This document shows, piece after piece, positions 43,345 to 51,335 of a stretch of DNA of 64,000 nt. How positions within the stretch are numbered: position 1 is the first letter of the stretch; each line of letters opens with the position of its first letter. This DNA comes from Leptospira haakeii. Its GTDB lineage: Bacteria; Spirochaetota; Leptospiria; Leptospirales; Leptospiraceae. The translations under genes and the position numbers were made by a program. The stretch covers positions 1 to 64,000 of the forward strand of contig NZ_NPEG01000012.1 in the NCBI RefSeq assembly GCF_002812045.1. The letters are read 5' to 3'. The notes beneath the pieces were generated by a model that ran no database searches, had not been told where the DNA came from, and saw nothing but the letters and a program-made list of their open reading frames with translations.

Positions 43345-44526
43345 TTAGTTTTCGGATTTAGTTTGGAAGTCGTAGATAACTTCTTTTACATCATCCTGAT
43401 TGATCTTCTTAATACCGTCTTCGGTATGGACGATCATTGTGCTACCTTGCTGGTCTACGATCGCTCCGATGATGGTAGTTTTGCCATCAGCCAATACGAT
43501 TTTTTCCAGTTTTTCGTAGTAGTTTACAAGATCCTTATTGGTTTTCAGGTTTTTAGGAGCGGAAACAAGAACGTTCTTGAATCTTTTCAGCTCATCAGCT
43601 TGACGCTTAGCTAATTCTTCTTCGATTTTCTTTCTCTCAGCTTCGTTAGCAGCGTTTGTAGCTTCGTCTACTTTGCCGGACTTAGGATCGACATTCAGTT
43701 TTACTAATTTATCGGTAGTGTCTTTGTCCAGAGTAACGATAGTTCTGATCTCTTCTTCTTCGGTTTTGGATACTCCAGCGCCACTTAATTTAGTAACTGC
43801 TTTAGGAATATCTTTCTCCAAAGTAGCGTCTAGTTTAGTAAGTTCTTTCTCACCGAATTTTTTATCAGGAGCTTTTACTATAGAAGACTCATCCTTTTCT
43901 AAGATAACTTCAGCTTTGTCTAAAGAAGCTTTGATCTTTTGTAATTCTGCATTCGCAGAAATTTCTTCAGCAGTTGCACCTTCCAGAGCGCGAACTCTTG
44001 GAGATACTGCAACAGATCCTTCTAAGACTTTAACGACAGATCTGTCGTTTTTAGTACGATCTACAACGAAAGAAGTTCCTCTAACTCCCGCGATTGCGGT
44101 CGGAGTTACTACAGAGAACTGATCGTCTTTGCTTGCTTTATTTACTTTAGCGAAAACTTTTCCAGAAACTAAGGACAATCTAGTGTCAGTGTTTCCTTGG
44201 GTATTCAAAGCTAGAGCGGAGAATTCCAAGCTTGATTTTTCAGCTAAACGAACGGCTGATCCATCGGAGAATTGGATATCGACTTTCGCTTTTGCCTTGG
44301 TTTCAACCTTGTCCCCTTCTTTCAGGACAGTTCCAAGACTAGCTTTGTCTTCAGTTAAGTCAGCGTGTTGGATTTTTGCTTCTCCAACGCTAAATACTAC
44401 GATTGCCGATGGTTGGCTCTGTTTTGCGTTCGCGGAATCCGCGTTCTCCGCAGGCTTTTTACAAGCTCCGGATGTCAACAGACCGACCATTAGGACGGCT
44501 GATGCAACGGAAATGATCTTATTCAT
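43345..44526 (-). CDS. FecR-domain lipoprotein (LipL45-like candidate)
   Basis: A 393-residue lipoprotein with signal sequence ending in LLTSGAC (Cys22) and a FecR domain at about 42-160: AKVDIQFSDGSAVRLAEKSS, then SLVSGKVFAKVNKASKDDQF and VVTPTAIAGVRGTSFVV. The second half (about 165-345) is highly charged and helical with many lysine/glutamate pairs, ending with a small beta part. FecR domains normally sit in anti-sigma regulators, but no FecI sigma factor or TonB receptor is near, and the lipobox places this one outside the inner membrane. Size and plan resemble the Leptospira lipoprotein LipL45, which I recall as FecR-like; I could not verify this. A good GGATAGGGG ribosome site is present, and terminator follows. 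Confidence 0.82.
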   Translation of the reverse strand: MNKIISVASAVLMVGLLTSGACKKPAENADSANAKQSQPSAIVVFSVGEAKIQHADLTEDKASLGTVLKEGDKVETKAKAKVDIQFSDGSAVRLAEKSSLEFSALALNTQGNTDTRLSLVSGKVFAKVNKASKDDQFSVVTPTAIAGVRGTSFVVDRTKNDRSVVKVLEGSVAVSPRVRALEGATAEEISANAELQKIKASLDKAEVILEKDESSIVKAPDKKFGEKELTKLDATLEKDIPKAVTKLSGAGVSKTEEEEIRTIVTLDKDTTDKLVKLNVDPKSGKVDEATNAANEAERKKIEEELAKRQADELKRFKNVLVSAPKNLKTNKDLVNYYEKLEKIVLADGKTTIIGAIVDQQGSTMIVHTEDGIKKINQDDVKEVIYDFQTKSEN

Positions 44527-44626
44527 ACCCCTATCCTTCTTTGATCGAGATTAATCAGAAACCGCGGTGGAGGCAGTCCGATCTATATTGGGTTAACATC
44601 TATGGATTTGGGATTTTCAATTTATT

Positions 44627-45826
44627 TCAATTTTTTTTTCCAATTTGGAAGATATTTCCTGAACTAAAATCACCAAAATACAGCTCACCTGTGGAATCCT
44701 GGCCAAATGTGCTAATTAAGAAATGAGTATCCCCTAATACAGTTAGTTTCCTTTTTCCTCCTGCTTCGGTGGAAAAACCTAGGAGCTTTCCGGAGGTAAA
44801 GTCCGCGAAAATATACCATCCATAGTATTTGGAAAGATTTTTCCCTCTGTATACATATCCACCGGTGATGGATCGACCCAAATCGTGATCATACTCCAGA
44901 ATTGGATCGGTTAACCCCGGTTTTTCGCAGTCCGTCTTGGGTAAAAAACAATGGAAACCTTCCTTTATATTCCAGCCGTAATTTTTACCTTTTAGAACCA
45001 GATCTACTTCTTCCCAATCATCTTGTCCAACATCTGCGAGATACAGATCTCCTGTTTTGGTATCGAATGAGAATTTCCAGGGATTCCTGAATCCATATGC
45101 CCAGATCTCAGGTAGGAATCCGGGTGAGTTTTTGTAAGGATTATCTTCCGGAACTCTATAAGGAGGGGCATTTGTATCCAAGTTAGGCGTTATTCGGATC
45201 AGAGTTCCTAGATAAGTAGAAGTGTTTTGACCGTGTTTGTATGGATCTCCTCCGGCTCCCCCATCCCCAAAACCGATATATAATTTTCCATCAGGACCAA
45301 AACTGAGTTGTCCCGCATTATGATTGGAATAGGGCTGATCCACCCTAAGTAAGATCCTTTTACGATCCTGCCAACGAATGATATTCGAATCATCCCAACG
45401 AAATTCTAAAATGAATGTTTGGTCCTTTCCAGCTTCTTTAGAAACTGCATTGATATAAAAGAGTTTATTTTCGGAAAACCTAGGGTGAAATGCAAGTCCG
45501 AGTAAGCCTTCTTCCGATCTTGTTTCCACACTTCCTGTAAAATCAGCGATCACCTTGGACTGATTATTAGCAAAATTCCAAAGAAGGATTTTTCCCTTTT
45601 TCTCCAAAACTACCATCTCACCAGGTAAGCTTGGATGAAATTGTATATCAGTGATTTCTTTAAATCCGGAAGCCACTTGGGTCCAACCAAAAACGTATTC
45701 CGTGCCGCTTTCTTTTTTCGGTTTTTGTTTTTTGGTTTTGGCAAGAAGATGGGTGTCTTCTCCCGTAAAAAGGAAGAGTCCCAAAAATAGAGAGAAGGTT
45801 AAGATCCTGTTGCGAAATCGGCTCAT
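44627..45826 (-). CDS. PQQ-dependent sugar dehydrogenase-like protein
   Basis: A 399-residue exported six-bladed beta-propeller of the glucose/sorbosone dehydrogenase family. The signal peptide is at 1-30. EEGLLGLAFHPRFSENKLFY, HNAGQLSFGPDGKLYIGFGD and the GGAGGDP that follows, then EIWAYGFRNPWKFSFD and LADVGQDDWEEVDLV are the standard blades and calcium/PQQ site segments. Relatives oxidise aldose sugars with PQQ as cofactor, passing electrons to the respiratory chain. No PQQ-synthesis gene is in the window, so cofactor supply is unknown. It is transcribed toward the FecR lipoprotein gene (100-bp gap). Confidence 0.9.
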   Translation of the reverse strand: MSRFRNRILTFSLFLGLFLFTGEDTHLLAKTKKQKPKKESGTEYVFGWTQVASGFKEITDIQFHPSLPGEMVVLEKKGKILLWNFANNQSKVIADFTGSVETRSEEGLLGLAFHPRFSENKLFYINAVSKEAGKDQTFILEFRWDDSNIIRWQDRKRILLRVDQPYSNHNAGQLSFGPDGKLYIGFGDGGAGGDPYKHGQNTSTYLGTLIRITPNLDTNAPPYRVPEDNPYKNSPGFLPEIWAYGFRNPWKFSFDTKTGDLYLADVGQDDWEEVDLVLKGKNYGWNIKEGFHCFLPKTDCEKPGLTDPILEYDHDLGRSITGGYVYRGKNLSKYYGWYIFADFTSGKLLGFSTEAGGKRKLTVLGDTHFLISTFGQDSTGELYFGDFSSGNIFQIGKKN

Positions 45827-45924
45827 TCTGGCAGAAAAAAATACAGTTTGAAATCACTCAGTCAAGGATGAAAAAGCCAAAAACTAGATGCCAAAACTTA
45901 CCCACAAACCAGTCTGGAGTTAAG

Positions 45925-47256
45925 ATGAGCACGAGCACCCTTCGCCCCGAATCTTCCATAGCCTTATTGGAGGAAATGGAAAGAAAATATAAACAGATCC
46001 CATTCGAAGCGATTTTGAAGCAGGACATTCTGAGGCAAGGGATCCATTTTCTTCCTGAATCTTTTCAGATAGAGGGAGATTATAAGACAAAGGACTATTT
46101 CATCTTCTCCTTCGACCATATTCCACTTGCGGATATGAAAGAAGGAACTGATTCTAAGGCTCCGGAAGAGATCAAGATCACCGGTGGATATTTTAATTTA
46201 TTACCGACTATAGTATCTACTCGTAATAACCCGAACTCACCTTACAAAGTTAAACGTATTCCTGCCGGAGAAAAAGACGAAGGCAGACCAGGTCTCTATT
46301 TAAACGAAACATTTTTAGGGAAGTTAGAGTATCCGCCTAAACCTGCCTGGTACAGACACAAAACTAAGTCCGGAAAAATTCCGGGAGAGATTGCACCAGT
46401 GATCGAATGGGGATATCTGATCTATTTAACAGTTTTCCGCAACTGCCAATATTTCGGTAAGGACGAAGAATGTGCCTACTGCGATATCAATCATAACTAT
46501 AGACAACAGAAGAATGCAGGAAGACCTTATACTGGTGTTAAAGATATTGAAGATATTTTAGAAGTACTTTCTTGGATAGATGCAGAAGACGAGATCGCAA
46601 AAGTGTACACTATTACCGGTGGATCCGTAATCACTTCTCTTAAAAAGAAGAACGAAATAGATTTTTATTTAGAATACGCCCAAGCAATCGAACAAAAGTT
46701 TCCTGGAAGATGGATGGGTAAGATCGTTTCCCAAGCCTGGGAGAATGATGACTGCAAAAAATTCAAAGACGCAGGTATCCAGGTTTATCATCCCAACTAC
46801 GAAGTATGGGAACCGGAACTATTCAGGAAAATTTGTCCTGGAAAAGAAGCTTATATCGGTAGAGATACTTGGATCAGAAGGATCGTAGACTCTGCAGAAA
46901 TTTTTGGACCTTCTTATGTTATCCCGAACTTTGTGGGAGGAGTAGAACTTTCCCAACCTTGGGGATTTGCAACAGTTGCAGAAGCAATCAAGTCTACTGG
47001 AGAAGGTTTAGACTTCTTCATGTCTAAAGGGATCATGCCTAGGTTCACAGCTTGGTGTCCTGAACCTTATACAACTTTAGGAACACAAGCCGGTCCTCCA
47101 CTGGAATATTTCTGTGAATTACTCACAGTCTGGAAGTCTACATTCGAAAAATATAATCTTCCAGTTCCTCCAGGTTATGGCGAACCGGGCCCTGGAAAGG
47201 CGGTATTCTCAGTTTCCGCCTTTATGGATGTGATTGGATATCCAGGAAGGGTTTAA
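45925..47256 (+). CDS. Radical SAM protein with C-x8-C-x2-C motif
   Basis: A 443-residue radical SAM enzyme whose substrate I cannot name. The candidate cluster cysteines are Cys174, Cys183 and Cys186 in NCQYFGKDEECAYCDIN, spaced C-x8-C-x2-C rather than the usual C-x3-C-x2-C. The GGE-like motif is YTITGGSVI and the barrel seems complete (GKIVSQAWEN, VYHPNYEVWEPELFRKICPG, GPSYVIPNFVGGVELSQPWG). An N-terminal region (about 1-150) precedes the barrel. GGAG five bases before ATG 45925 decides the start, although the frame opens at 45868. Divergent from the sugar dehydrogenase gene and convergent, with a 4-bp overlap, with the AIM24 genes. Confidence 0.8.
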   Translation: MSTSTLRPESSIALLEEMERKYKQIPFEAILKQDILRQGIHFLPESFQIEGDYKTKDYFIFSFDHIPLADMKEGTDSKAPEEIKITGGYFNLLPTIVSTRNNPNSPYKVKRIPAGEKDEGRPGLYLNETFLGKLEYPPKPAWYRHKTKSGKIPGEIAPVIEWGYLIYLTVFRNCQYFGKDEECAYCDINHNYRQQKNAGRPYTGVKDIEDILEVLSWIDAEDEIAKVYTITGGSVITSLKKKNEIDFYLEYAQAIEQKFPGRWMGKIVSQAWENDDCKKFKDAGIQVYHPNYEVWEPELFRKICPGKEAYIGRDTWIRRIVDSAEIFGPSYVIPNFVGGVELSQPWGFATVAEAIKSTGEGLDFFMSKGIMPRFTAWCPEPYTTLGTQAGPPLEYFCELLTVWKSTFEKYNLPVPPGYGEPGPGKAVFSVSAFMDVIGYPGRV

Positions 47257-47936
47257 TCCCCTCCACTCGTAGAACGTTCCACCCTTCTCCAGGCGTTTGC
47301 CCAAGAAGCAAAAGAGTTTTGGTTTCTAGTCTGTAGATAAAGTTTACCCCTACCGGAAAATTTTGCGACGATTCCTTCTCCTGATAAGAAGAGGGATTTT
47401 AAGCCACCTACCTTATCCAAATGATATTCTAGGCTCGGCTCAAAACCTACGATATGACCCGTGTCTACGATGTACATTCCGTCCACATCCACAGTATGAA
47501 TTGCTCCAAAACTAGAAAAGAAAAGGTCTCCTGCTCCGGAAACTTTTAGGAAGAATAAACCTTCTCCCGCGAAAAATCCCTTAAATCCTCCCCATTTACT
47601 GTCAATGACGAGTCCCGTACTTCCGGCAACATAGGCCCCTCTACTTAGGATCAATTCTTCATTTTGTAGGGTCCGATGTTCTAGGTCTCCTTGGGTGGCA
47701 GAAGTTAAAAATAATTCTCCGGAACCTTCTGCAGTAAACGTATTCTGAAAGAAAGATTCTCCGCTGAATAAGGCTCTTTTCGCAGAGGCGAAGATCCCTC
47801 CCTGTGCCTTTGTCTCCATTTTGATCTCTGGAGACATTGCGACCATCGCACCTGATTCGGCACGGATCGATTCTCCAGAATTCATTTGTAATTTAATAAG
47901 AGGAAAATCAGGTTTAGCTAATATTTCAAATTTCAT
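47253..47936 (-). CDS. AIM24 family protein, third of three
   Basis: A 227-residue AIM24 (TIGR00266) protein, an all-beta double-psi-type family of unknown function also found in mitochondria, where it supports inner-membrane organisation. FALIKL-type start strand (PDFPLIKLQMNSGESIRAES), GESFFQNTFTAEGSGELFLT, DVDGMYIVDTGHIVGFEPSL and LSGEGIVAKFSGRGKLYLQT are shared with its two paralogues upstream. The open frame runs to 48047, but ATG at 47936, four bases after the preceding stop, gives the family's start. It is the last gene of the AIM24 trio. No signal peptide is seen. Confidence 0.88.
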   Translation of the reverse strand: MKFEILAKPDFPLIKLQMNSGESIRAESGAMVAMSPEIKMETKAQGGIFASAKRALFSGESFFQNTFTAEGSGELFLTSATQGDLEHRTLQNEELILSRGAYVAGSTGLVIDSKWGGFKGFFAGEGLFFLKVSGAGDLFFSSFGAIHTVDVDGMYIVDTGHIVGFEPSLEYHLDKVGGLKSLFLSGEGIVAKFSGRGKLYLQTRNQNSFASWANAWRRVERSTSGGD

Positions 47937-47940
47937 ATTC

Positions 47941-48615
47941 TTAGGATTCCTTTTTAGGAGGTAATTTATCTCGGAACCATGCGCCCAAACTAGGCACGTT
48001 TCTGGATTGGAGCCAAAGCCTTCCTTTCCCTCTAAACTTTGCCACAAAACCTTCCCCGCCCAAAAAGAAGGATTTCCATCCTCCGAATTTAGTGATCTCG
48101 TATTGCAGACCTTCTTCGAATGCGACGATATGTCCTGTGTCTACGATGAACTCACCTTCTACATCAAGTAATTCTATTCCTCCGTAACTGGAGATAAGAA
48201 CGGGTCCGCTCCCTGTGAGTTTTAGGAAGAATAAAGACTCCCCACTGAAAAAACCTTTGAGCCCTTGGAATTTGGTATCTATGTCTATATTCGGTTGTGA
48301 TGCGAGAAAGGAACTGGATTGGATAAAAATAGTCCCGTTCAGATCTAGTTTTTCTATATCACCAGGCAATGTAGGAGCGAGTAAAACTTCACCAGGTTGA
48401 GAAGCGCTGAATGTGTTCATCCAGAAGGATTCTCCTCCTAAAAAAGCCGCCTTTAAGGATTTGAAAAGTCCTCCTTGCTGCGCCTTACTCGTTTGCATTT
48501 GGATATGGGAACTCATACTCATAAGAGCTCCCGCTTCCGCCTTAATGGATTCTCCCGAATTCAGATTCACTTTCGCTACAGAATACGAGGGCTTATATAA
48601 TAGTTGGATATTCAT
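47941..48615 (-). CDS. AIM24 family protein, second of three
   Basis: A 224-residue paralogue with the same signature segments as its neighbours: KPSYSVAKVNLNSGESIKAE, GESFWMNTFSASQPGEVLLA, DVEGEFIVDTGHIVAFEEGL and LGGEGFVAKFRGKGRLWLQS. Together with the genes on either side it forms a tandem array with gaps of 4 and 23 bp, so they are one operon. The three copies differ mostly in the strands between these motifs, suggesting that the array may form a hetero-oligomer, which is inference. Function unknown. Confidence 0.88.
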   Translation of the reverse strand: MNIQLLYKPSYSVAKVNLNSGESIKAEAGALMSMSSHIQMQTSKAQQGGLFKSLKAAFLGGESFWMNTFSASQPGEVLLAPTLPGDIEKLDLNGTIFIQSSSFLASQPNIDIDTKFQGLKGFFSGESLFFLKLTGSGPVLISSYGGIELLDVEGEFIVDTGHIVAFEEGLQYEITKFGGWKSFFLGGEGFVAKFRGKGRLWLQSRNVPSLGAWFRDKLPPKKES

Positions 48616-48638
48616 TATAAATTCCTAATTTAAAAACC

Positions 48639-49304
48639 TTATAAAGGAAGAAGTTTCGTCAGCCATCCGATAAAACTGGAAGGTACTCTGGATTGGATCC
48701 AAAGAGTTCCATGACCAGAAAAATTTGCAACGAGCCCTTCTCCGCCCAATAGAGTGGATTTCCAATTTCCACCTGCCTTTCCTACTTTGAACTGCAAAGA
48801 GTTTTCAAAAGCGACGATATGGCCAGTATCCACAGTATAATTTCCTTGGACCTGGATCGGAACGATCGCTCCATAAGAACTTAAGAATAGTTTTCCTGTT
48901 CCGGAAATTTCTAGTAAGAACAAACCTTCTCCACCTAATAAGGAACGGATCCCTCCGAATTTAGAGACCACTTGGATCCCGGAATCTGAAGCAAGATAAG
49001 ATCCGGATTGAACAAAAATACTTTTGCCTCTTAGATCCAAGTCCACGATATCTCCCGGAAGATCCGGTGCGAGGCCGATCTCTCCTCCGGAAGAAGGAGC
49101 AGTGTACGTGTTGAAGAAAAAAGATTCTCCACCGAAAAATTTACGAGCGAGTGCGGAGAAAAATCCGCTTCCCATTTTAGTTTCCACTCCCATTCCGGAA
49201 CTCATGTAGACCATGACGCCTGCTTCGGATTTAATCGATTGACCCGAATCCAAACGGAGTTTCAATAAGGAGAACGAAGGTTTATGCGAAATCTGGTATT
49301 GCAT
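48639..49304 (-). CDS. AIM24 family protein, first of three
   Basis: A 221-residue AIM24 protein, first gene of the trio. KPSFSLLKLRLDSGQSIKSE, GESFFFNTYTAPSSGGEIGL, QVQGNYTVDTGHIVAFENSL and LGGEGLVANFSGHGTLWIQS mark the family. The open frame extends to a TTG at 49343, but ATG at 49304 gives an N-terminus aligned with the other two copies. It is divergent from the SDR gene at 49406. Confidence 0.88.
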   Translation of the reverse strand: MQYQISHKPSFSLLKLRLDSGQSIKSEAGVMVYMSSGMGVETKMGSGFFSALARKFFGGESFFFNTYTAPSSGGEIGLAPDLPGDIVDLDLRGKSIFVQSGSYLASDSGIQVVSKFGGIRSLLGGEGLFLLEISGTGKLFLSSYGAIVPIQVQGNYTVDTGHIVAFENSLQFKVGKAGGNWKSTLLGGEGLVANFSGHGTLWIQSRVPSSFIGWLTKLLPL

Positions 49305-49405
49305 ACGAAAGGAAAGTTTGGAAAATATTTTCCAATGCGTCAATCGATTCCCGTAATTCCATATGTCTTTCTAATGTATTCTATTCCATAAAGAAGAACT
49401 TTCAA

Positions 49406-50065
49406 ATGAAACAAGTTTTGATTACAGGTGCAAATCGAGGAATCGGTCTAGAGCTCGCTAATTTATATTCCGAAAAAGGTTACACTGTTTATGCAGCTTG
49501 CAGAAAAAGTTCGGAACCTTTGCGCAGGCTGGGTGTAAAAATTTTTGAAGGTCTGGACCTTACACAAAGCCAAAGTTTCGAAACTCTTTCCGGTTTTTTG
49601 ACCGGAGTCAAGTTGGACATTCTCATCAATAACGCTGGTATCCTGATCCCAGATAATTTGGAAAGTGTGGACTTTACGGAACTCGAAACCCAGATCCTGG
49701 TAAATGCAATCGGACCTATACGACTCAGTCGCCTACTTCTTCCTAAACTAGGCACTCACTCTAAACTGATATTTATCACTAGCAGAATGGGCTCTATCGC
49801 GGACAATACTTCTGGTGCTTATTACGGATATAGAATGTCCAAAGCTGCCTTGAATGCAGGTGCAGTTAGTCTCGCCCGTGACCTTGCACCTAAAAAGATC
49901 TCTGTAGGCATTTTCCACCCTGGAATGGTAGCTACCGAAATGACAGGAAGACAAGGAATTCCACCTAGAGAAGCAGCCGAGGGACTATCCCATTTAGTGG
50001 AAAAACTCTCTCCGGAAAGGTCCGGAAGATTCTTTCATCAAAACGGGGAAGAGTTACCATGGTAA
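49406..50065 (+). CDS. Short-chain dehydrogenase/reductase
   Basis: A 219-residue SDR with the classical nucleotide site TGANRGIG at 6-13, the NNAG motif (LDILINNAGI), and the catalytic Ser-Tyr-Lys: Ser130-area ITSRMGS, and YGYRMSKAALN with the Y-x-x-x-K pair. The cofactor preference is probably NADP because a basic residue follows the first glycine motif. It is a short SDR without the usual C-terminal extension. Substrate unknown; single gene, divergent from the AIM24 trio and upstream of lpxC by 258 bp. Confidence 0.9.
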   Translation: MKQVLITGANRGIGLELANLYSEKGYTVYAACRKSSEPLRRLGVKIFEGLDLTQSQSFETLSGFLTGVKLDILINNAGILIPDNLESVDFTELETQILVNAIGPIRLSRLLLPKLGTHSKLIFITSRMGSIADNTSGAYYGYRMSKAALNAGAVSLARDLAPKKISVGIFHPGMVATEMTGRQGIPPREAAEGLSHLVEKLSPERSGRFFHQNGEELPW

Positions 50066-50070
50066 TTGGA

Positions 50071-50113
50071 TTCTGTCTCCCTAAAACAACACTGTTGTAA
50101 AAAGGAGACAGAA
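50071..50113. promoter_or_regulatory. Nested inverted repeat in the SDR-lpxC gap
   Basis: Outer arms TTCTGTCTCC (50071-50080) and GGAGACAGAA (50104-50113) are perfectly complementary; inside, ACAACA (50086-50091) pairs with TGTTGT (50093-50098). The SDR stop is just before it. It may be the SDR terminator, but no T-run follows; a structured leader or protein site is also possible. Confidence 0.55.
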
Positions 50114-50160
50114 GTACAGAAATTTCTTTCAAATTATGTCTAGTTGTCTCTGTACCGAGC

Positions 50161-50166
50161 TATAAT
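50161..50166 (+). promoter_or_regulatory. Candidate -10 box TATAAT upstream of lpxC
   Basis: A perfect TATAAT lies 158 bp before the lpxC ATG in the 258-bp gap. No convincing -35 box is found at 16-18 bp, so this is only a candidate. A further inverted repeat (ATTGGA at 50241-50246, TCCAAT at 50258-50263) lies between it and lpxC and could be an operator. Confidence 0.25.
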
Positions 50167-50323
50167 GCCCGTCTAAAATCATCTTTTTGCACTGCACCTG
50201 GCATGGATATTGCTTCTATAGTCCTAAAGGGTTAATTTTAATTGGATTTCGAAAACGTCCAATCTAGAAAGCGCCCGGTGCAAAGCGAATGGATTCCGGG
50301 ACCGAAAGTTTCCGGGGTAGGAA

Positions 50324-51232
50324 ATGATGAATTTCACAGAACATAGAAAAACTCTTAAAGAAACAGTTAGAATTAAGGGGATCGGATTACATTCCGGCAA
50401 AGAAGTAAATCTGATCGGTCACCCTGCTCCTTCTGGAACAGGTATAGTTTTTGAATATAGAAAGGGAGAGGATAAGGCATCCATCCCTGTAGAATTAAGC
50501 AACGTGGTAGATACGAGTAACGCTACTACACTTGGAGATGGACTACATAGGGTCCAAACTGTTGAACACCTTATGGCAGCGGTATTCTCCCTCGGAATTA
50601 CTGACATGATCCTGGAAATCGATTCGGTAGAAGTTCCGATCATGGACGGATCTTCCCTTCCTTTCCTAGAGGCATTCGAAAACACAGGTTATACCGAATT
50701 CGAAGAAAGAATAGAACCTATTTACGTAAAGAACCCAATGTGGGTGGTAGATGGGGACAAATACCTGGTGATTCTTCCCAGCGAAACCTGGAAAGTGACT
50801 TACACGATAGACTTCCCTCATCCCCTCCTAAAAGGCCAGAATATCACAATCGATCTGGACCGAGACATTCTCAAAAACGAAATTTTACCAGCCAGAACCT
50901 TCGGATTCCTAAAAGATGTGGAAGCCCTCCAAGCTAGAGGACTTGCAATGGGAGGATCCTTAGACAACGCAATCGTTCTTACCCAGGACGGATACCTAAA
51001 TGAATCCCTTCGATATGAGAACGAATGCGTCCGACACAAAATTTTGGACCTGGTAGGAGACCTTTCCATCGCAGGAAGACCTATCATAGGACATTATTTG
51101 GCTTCTAAGGCAGGACATGCGCTGGACGTTTCCATGGCCAAATTAGTTATGAGTTCAGTAACCGGAAACGAACTGGGCAAATACAAAAGCCGTCGTATCC
51201 CACTTTTCAACAGAAAAGCGGCGATGGTCTAA
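50324..51232 (+). CDS. lpxC: UDP-3-O-acyl-N-acetylglucosamine deacetylase
   Basis: A 302-residue LpxC, the zinc enzyme for the committed step of lipid A synthesis. The zinc ligands and catalytic residues are visible: His82 in TVEHLMAAV, Cys-Val-Arg-His238 and Asp242 in ECVRHKILDLVGDL, and His265 in ASKAGHALDVSM. The length is typical. TAGGA is close ahead of ATG ATG, so either 50324 or 50327 starts. It is preceded by a 258-bp region with structured DNA and followed by ptsI after about 100 bp. Confidence 0.96.
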   Translation: MMNFTEHRKTLKETVRIKGIGLHSGKEVNLIGHPAPSGTGIVFEYRKGEDKASIPVELSNVVDTSNATTLGDGLHRVQTVEHLMAAVFSLGITDMILEIDSVEVPIMDGSSLPFLEAFENTGYTEFEERIEPIYVKNPMWVVDGDKYLVILPSETWKVTYTIDFPHPLLKGQNITIDLDRDILKNEILPARTFGFLKDVEALQARGLAMGGSLDNAIVLTQDGYLNESLRYENECVRHKILDLVGDLSIAGRPIIGHYLASKAGHALDVSMAKLVMSSVTGNELGKYKSRRIPLFNRKAAMV

Positions 51233-51335
51233 CTCTTTCGATTTTCCCGCCTGGGATTGGGCGGGAAGTCCCAAATTTATAAAAGACTTGTCGATTCACT
51301 AAACTACTGTATTTCTACCAGCGGATATTCATTCT

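Noticed and set aside
43673..44122. Open frames opposite the FecR lipoprotein
   Set aside because: The low-complexity serine/alanine composition mirrors the lysine/glutamate-rich coding strand; they are shadows.
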